Shown here: positions 23,202 through 25,689 of the stretch, in pieces | How positions within the stretch are numbered: the first letter of the stretch is position 1 | How the letters are laid out: the number at the start of each line of letters is the position of its first letter | Assembly: GCA_910580045.1 (NCBI GenBank) | Contig: CAJTXF010000010.1 | Coordinates: forward strand, 1-25,689 | Direction: 5' to 3' | From: an uncultured Eubacteriales bacterium | Lineage (GTDB): Bacteria; Bacillota; Clostridia; Oscillospirales; Acutalibacteraceae | DNA: 25,689 bases | Made by a program: the position numbers and the translations under genes | Notes under the pieces: model-generated | What the model saw: only the letters and a program-made list of their open reading frames with translations | What the model was told of the DNA's origin: nothing | Databases searched by the model: none

Positions 23202-23230
23202 ATTATAGAACGTTTGTTTCGCTGTGTCAA
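23202..23230 (-). promoter_or_regulatory. Consensus promoter of the gene at 22324-23151
   Basis: TTGACA (23230-23225), a 17-base spacer and TATAAT (23207-23202) on the minus strand are a perfect sigma-A consensus. The -10 box lies about 50 bases upstream of the ATG. Confidence 0.88.
23207..23220. promoter_or_regulatory. Candidate LexA (SOS) operator
   Basis: AGAACGTTTGTTTC matches 12 of 14 positions of the Bacillota LexA box CGAACRNRYGTTYC. It lies in the promoter spacer, next to the -10 box, a classic site for repression. It could be a chance match. Confidence 0.45.
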
Positions 23231-23552
23231 GAAAAACTTTTTGGGTGGGCGGGGACTGGCTGGTGTTTTAGACTTTGCCGGATTTTGGCGGATATTCTGT
23301 TGTTGGCGGGAGGGGAGAGGAACACTTAGGGGCCAACGTCCAACTGAACGGAATCGCGCGATTCGGCTTCTCTGGCGGCGCGGGTGGGTGCCGCTGACGA
23401 ACTCAGGCACGGGGAGCTGGGTACTGCCTCTCTTTTGTTTTGTGTGCGCCGCCCTAAGGGTAAGACCGCAGGGGCTCTGGTCTCGCTTGCCGGGTCGGTC
23501 GGGGGTGCGGGGGTGAGCGCTTGTGCTTTGCGCCAGCTGTTGCCCCGAGCCG
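23231..23552. other. Gap between ymdB and the unknown gene
   Basis: No gene is visible in about 320 bases. The left third is the region upstream of the promoter at 23202-23230. The right part (about 23350-23500) is a diverged copy of the 18233-18366 repeat. No clear terminator with a T-run follows ymdB. Confidence 0.6.
23350..23500. repeat. Dispersed intergenic repeat, copy related to 18233-18366
   Basis: CTCTGGCGGCGC (23370-23381), GGGTACTGC (23419-23427), GCGCCGC (23446-23452) and TAAGACC (about 23461) appear in the same order and nearly the same spacing as at 18252, 18301, 18329 and 18348. Similarity is diverged but collinear over about 130 bases and includes the preceding ATCGCGCGATTCGG/ATTCGCGCGGCCGG part. 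Confidence 0.6.
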
Positions 23553-24326
23553 TCAGGTGATGGTGAGCCTTTCCACGCTGGTGCACAGCCCGGTCTTCTC
23601 CTCTGCCGAGAAAATCACGCAGTCCAGCCTGCAGGGGCCGCTGGCCAAATCAAACCGGGCCGGCATTTTGGTGGTGTATCTGCCAATGATAATCTCAGGC
23701 TTCACCCCCAGCACGGACTGGATGGGCCCGGTCATGCCCACATCTGTAATATACCCTGTGCCCTGGGGCAGAATACATTCATCCGCTGTAGGCACGTGGG
23801 TATGGGTGCCAAACATTGCCGTCAGCCTTCCATCAGCGAAAAATCCCATTGCCCGCTTCTCTCCTGTTGCCTCGGCGTGGAAGTCAAGAATTTTCAGCTT
23901 AGGCAGCTCCGAATTCTTCAAAATACCGTCCAGCGCCTCAAAAGGAGACTGCAGGCTCTCCAGATACACAGTACCCATCAGGTTGATGACTGCTGCCTGC
24001 ACCCGGCCCAAATCCACAACCGCCACGCCCCGGCCCGGGGCTGCGTCCGGGTAGTTGGCCGGACGCAGCAAGTCTTCCCGCTCCTCATAGAGGGAATAAC
24101 TCTCCTTCCGGCGGAAACTGTGGTTGCCGGTGGTGACAATATCCGCGCCGCTGTCCAGCAGATGACGCAGAGAATTGGGGGTAATGCCGTTGCCGTCCGC
24201 GGAATTTTCCCCGTTCACAATACATAAATCAATGCCCTTTATCCGCCGGAGCTCAGGCAGATGCCTGCGAAGGAACTCGCAGCCAATGCTGCCTACCACG
24301 TCGCCCACACATAAAATATTGAACAT
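23553..24326 (-). CDS. ymdB: YmdB-family metallophosphoesterase
   Basis: YmdB is a calcineurin-like phosphodiesterase that hydrolyses 2',3'- and 3',5'-cyclic nucleotides and affects biofilm and sporulation decisions in Bacillus subtilis. The 257-residue product carries the full metal-binding set of the family: GDVVGSIG (Asp9), VNGENSA (Glu40, Asn41), TTGNHSF (Asn68), DFHAEAT (His150) and FGTHTHVPTADE (His175, His177), closely matching the known numbering. ATG 24326 is set by GAGAGGG; the in-frame extension to 24410 crosses the terminator hairpin and has no ribosome binding site. In many Bacillota ymdB follows rny (RNase Y); here it follows cdd. Confidence 0.93.
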   Translation of the reverse strand: MFNILCVGDVVGSIGCEFLRRHLPELRRIKGIDLCIVNGENSADGNGITPNSLRHLLDSGADIVTTGNHSFRRKESYSLYEEREDLLRPANYPDAAPGRGVAVVDLGRVQAAVINLMGTVYLESLQSPFEALDGILKNSELPKLKILDFHAEATGEKRAMGFFADGRLTAMFGTHTHVPTADECILPQGTGYITDVGMTGPIQSVLGVKPEIIIGRYTTKMPARFDLASGPCRLDCVIFSAEEKTGLCTSVERLTIT

Positions 24327-24345
24327 AAGCGCCCTCTCTTCATTA

Positions 24346-24380
24346 AAAACAGGTAAAGGTGCGCTGTCAGAGCGCACCTT
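24346..24380 (-). terminator. Terminator after cdd
   Basis: AAGGTGCGCT (24356-24365) pairs perfectly with 24371-24380 around a five-base loop. On the minus strand it is followed by TACCTGTTTTT, so it may end or attenuate the phosphorylase-cdd transcript before ymdB. Confidence 0.65.
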
Positions 24381-24397
24381 CTCAGATTGCTTGCTAT

Positions 24398-24772
24398 CTA
24401 TTCTGCCCAATAATAGGGCAAAATCTCCCTCACTGTCACAGCTGTCCCCGGGGATAAAAACACCCGGGTCTCCGGATTGCCCAGCTGCATGAGCAGCTCC
24501 CGGCAGCGCCCGCAGGGGGACATGACCTTCTTGTCCCAGCCCACTGCCACAATGGCCTCCACCCGGCTCTCACCAGCAGTGACCATAGCGGAAACAGCTG
24601 CGTGTTCCGCGCAGAAGCCCATACTGCAGGCTGTATCAATGCACACACCCCGGTAGATATTTCCCTTATCCGTGACCAGCGCCGCTGCCACGCCCCCTAC
24701 CTCAATGTCCTCAGAAATCCGGCGGGGCTTCAATACCTCCAAAGCGGCATTGTACAGGGTTTCAAAGTCCAT
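24398..24772 (-). CDS. cdd: Cytidine deaminase
   Basis: Cytidine/deoxycytidine deaminase converts cytidine to uridine for pyrimidine salvage. The 124-residue product is a single-domain, Zn-dependent member of the CDA superfamily. The active-site motif appears as GFCAEHAA (Cys54, Glu56) and the second as SPCGRCRELL (Cys87, Cys90), which coordinate zinc and supply the proton-shuttling Glu. FLSP near the C-terminus is also typical. GAGGAGG six bases upstream confirms the start. It follows the phosphorylase gene by 18 bases, a salvage operon. Assignment to a blasticidin-S-deaminase-like relative cannot be excluded from sequence alone. Confidence 0.88.
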   Translation of the reverse strand: MDFETLYNAALEVLKPRRISEDIEVGGVAAALVTDKGNIYRGVCIDTACSMGFCAEHAAVSAMVTAGESRVEAIVAVGWDKKVMSPCGRCRELLMQLGNPETRVFLSPGTAVTVREILPYYWAE

Positions 24773-24790
24773 AAAGTCCTCCTCTATCTT

Positions 24791-25591
24791 TCAGCGAAAC
24801 AGCCCTTTTATTATCTTCGGAATCACCTGCCCGCGTACGTAGTTCCGCCGGGCCTGCTCCTCTTCACTCACGCCCCCCAGCAGGGACTTCTTCCCCAGAG
24901 AGTTGTCCGACACGCACTGCAAAGCGGCCACCGGCAGGCCCATCAGGGCCCCCGCTCGGAAGGCCACGGCGCTCTCCATGTCCAGGGTATTGCATCCCCA
25001 ATTCAGCACATCGGGGATGTGGTGGAACTGCGCCAAAAGGGTGTCCTCGCAGAAGGGCCGTCCCAGGTGCCAGGAGACGCCCTCCTGGCTGCATACGGCC
25101 TGGGTCTCCTCCTTCAGCCGGGCAAACAGAGCCGGGTCAGGATAGGACTTCTCCCCCAGGGTGTCCGCAAAACTGTCCGTCAAGTAGCGGCTGGCCCCGT
25201 CCCCGCTGACGGAATACTCCGGCAGCACCAAATCGCCTACCTCCATGGCAGAATCCAAGCCCCCGATAGAGGACAGGAACAGCACACGCTTACAGCCCGT
25301 CTCCCCCAACGACAGCAGGGCGTCCATCACAGGAGGCGCGCCGCAGCCGGTCTTGATATAGGTAACCGCCTGGCCGTCCACGTTGACTTCCCATATGGTT
25401 ATGCCGTAAAGGGGCCCGCTGGCGGAAATCAGCTCCGCCTCGCCCAGCCCGGCCACCCGTTCCGGGGGCCAGCCGGGGGTAAGTATCACGTTCTCACGAA
25501 TCCGGGAGCCCTTGACCCCCAGGCCGCTTTTGCACAAATCATCTGTGCGGCTGTATTGGCGCATGGCCTGGGCCAATTCCTTGTATGTCAT
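24791..25591 (-). CDS. Nucleoside phosphorylase (PNP/UDP family)
   Basis: The 266-residue product belongs to the PNP/uridine phosphorylase family, which splits a nucleoside with phosphate into base and ribose 1-phosphate. Motifs include IKTGCGAPPVMDALLSL, LFLSSIGGLDSAMEVGDLVLP (phosphate/ribose region), and NTLDMESAVAFRAG, the family's conserved D/N-M-E ribose-binding segment. VAALQCVSDNSL corresponds to the base-specifying loop. Substrate choice (uridine, purine nucleoside or methylthioadenosine) is not clear. The start follows AAAAAGGGG. It is the first gene of the operon with cytidine deaminase, so a pyrimidine role (uridine phosphorylase) is plausible. Confidence 0.85.
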   Translation of the reverse strand: MTYKELAQAMRQYSRTDDLCKSGLGVKGSRIRENVILTPGWPPERVAGLGEAELISASGPLYGITIWEVNVDGQAVTYIKTGCGAPPVMDALLSLGETGCKRVLFLSSIGGLDSAMEVGDLVLPEYSVSGDGASRYLTDSFADTLGEKSYPDPALFARLKEETQAVCSQEGVSWHLGRPFCEDTLLAQFHHIPDVLNWGCNTLDMESAVAFRAGALMGLPVAALQCVSDNSLGKKSLLGGVSEEEQARRNYVRGQVIPKIIKGLFR

Positions 25592-25619
25592 AGAGCACCC
25601 CTTTTTAGATTTTTATGAA

Positions 25620-25642
25620 CCCCCCGCCCTGAGGACGGGGGG
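25620..25642 (-). terminator. Hairpin after the gene at the right edge
   Basis: Read on the minus strand, CCCCCCGTCC (25642-25633), a three-base loop and GGGCGGGGGG (25629-25620) pair over ten bases with one G-U pair. The plus-strand version would have a mismatch instead, so the minus strand is the likely transcript. The following sequence (TTCATAAAAATC) is a poor T-run. It lies between a truncated upstream gene and the phosphorylase. Confidence 0.5.
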
Positions 25643-25654
25643 CCATTCCTGGCA

Positions 25655-25689
25655 CTAAGTATGGCTGCAGTCAAACTGCTTGGCGTAAT
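25655..25689 (-). CDS. C-terminal end of an unknown gene, cut by the window edge
   Basis: On the minus strand a frame entering from the right reads YAKQFDCSHT and stops at TAG (25657-25655). The hairpin at 25620-25642 directly after it supports a real gene end. Too little is visible to identify it. Confidence 0.35.
   Translation of the reverse strand, partial: YAKQFDCSHT

Overview
The window looks like a chromosomal segment of a GC-rich, anaerobic, Gram-positive Clostridium-class bacterium, probably an Oscillospirales/Ruminococcaceae-type gut organism. The evidence is an Rnf complex in clostridial gene order (C-D-G-E-A-...-B), AGGAGG-type ribosome binding sites, Bacillota-type housekeeping genes (RNase M5-like, FakA/YloV, YmdB, a pyruvate kinase with a C-terminal PEP-utiliser domain), and short lipoprotein signal peptides. 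The taxon is inferred from gene content; no rRNA or tRNA is present to confirm it. I see no phage, insertion sequence or CRISPR array.

Layout, left to right. (1) 1-903: a possible structured RNA and a YjjG-like HAD phosphatase gene on the minus strand, broken by a frameshift exactly in its catalytic DxDGT motif although it keeps a near-perfect promoter. (2) 1097-9763: the rnf locus on the plus strand. rnfC is separated from rnfD by a 464-base gap full of inverted repeats. rnfD-G-E-A are tightly coupled. Two paralogous solute-binding-like lipoprotein genes sit between rnfA and rnfB. Further odd intergenic blocks flank the lipoprotein/rnfB part. (3) 9965-12390: holA, a TOPRIM RNase M5-like gene and a HEPN-like/CBS fusion, in one coupled plus-strand unit ending at a strong bidirectional terminator. 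(4) 12491-13108: an unknown charged coiled-coil protein, minus strand. (5) 13296-18073: pyk, a protein with 11-residue coiled-coil repeats, an SPFH membrane protein, DAHP synthase and a Nudix hydrolase, closely spaced on the plus strand. (6) 18074-18523: a repeat-rich gap and convergent terminator. (7) 18524-22171, minus strand: fakA, then potC and potD with no potA or potB. (8) 22324-23151, minus strand: an unknown protein with a consensus promoter that overlaps a LexA-like box. (9) 23553-25591, minus strand: a nucleoside phosphorylase and a cytidine deaminase in an operon, then ymdB. The last few codons of another minus-strand gene lie at the right edge.

Together the genes describe an anaerobe that couples ferredoxin oxidation to ion pumping (Rnf), runs glycolysis to pyruvate (Pyk), makes aromatic amino acids (DAHP synthase), scavenges exogenous fatty acids (FakA) and nucleosides, and imports polyamines. 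The most unusual things are the lipoprotein pair inside the rnf locus, a family of related structured intergenic repeats (2681-2964, 18201-18410, 23350-23500), the HEPN-like/CBS fusion, the hendecad-repeat protein beside the SPFH gene, and the possibly SOS-controlled orphan gene.
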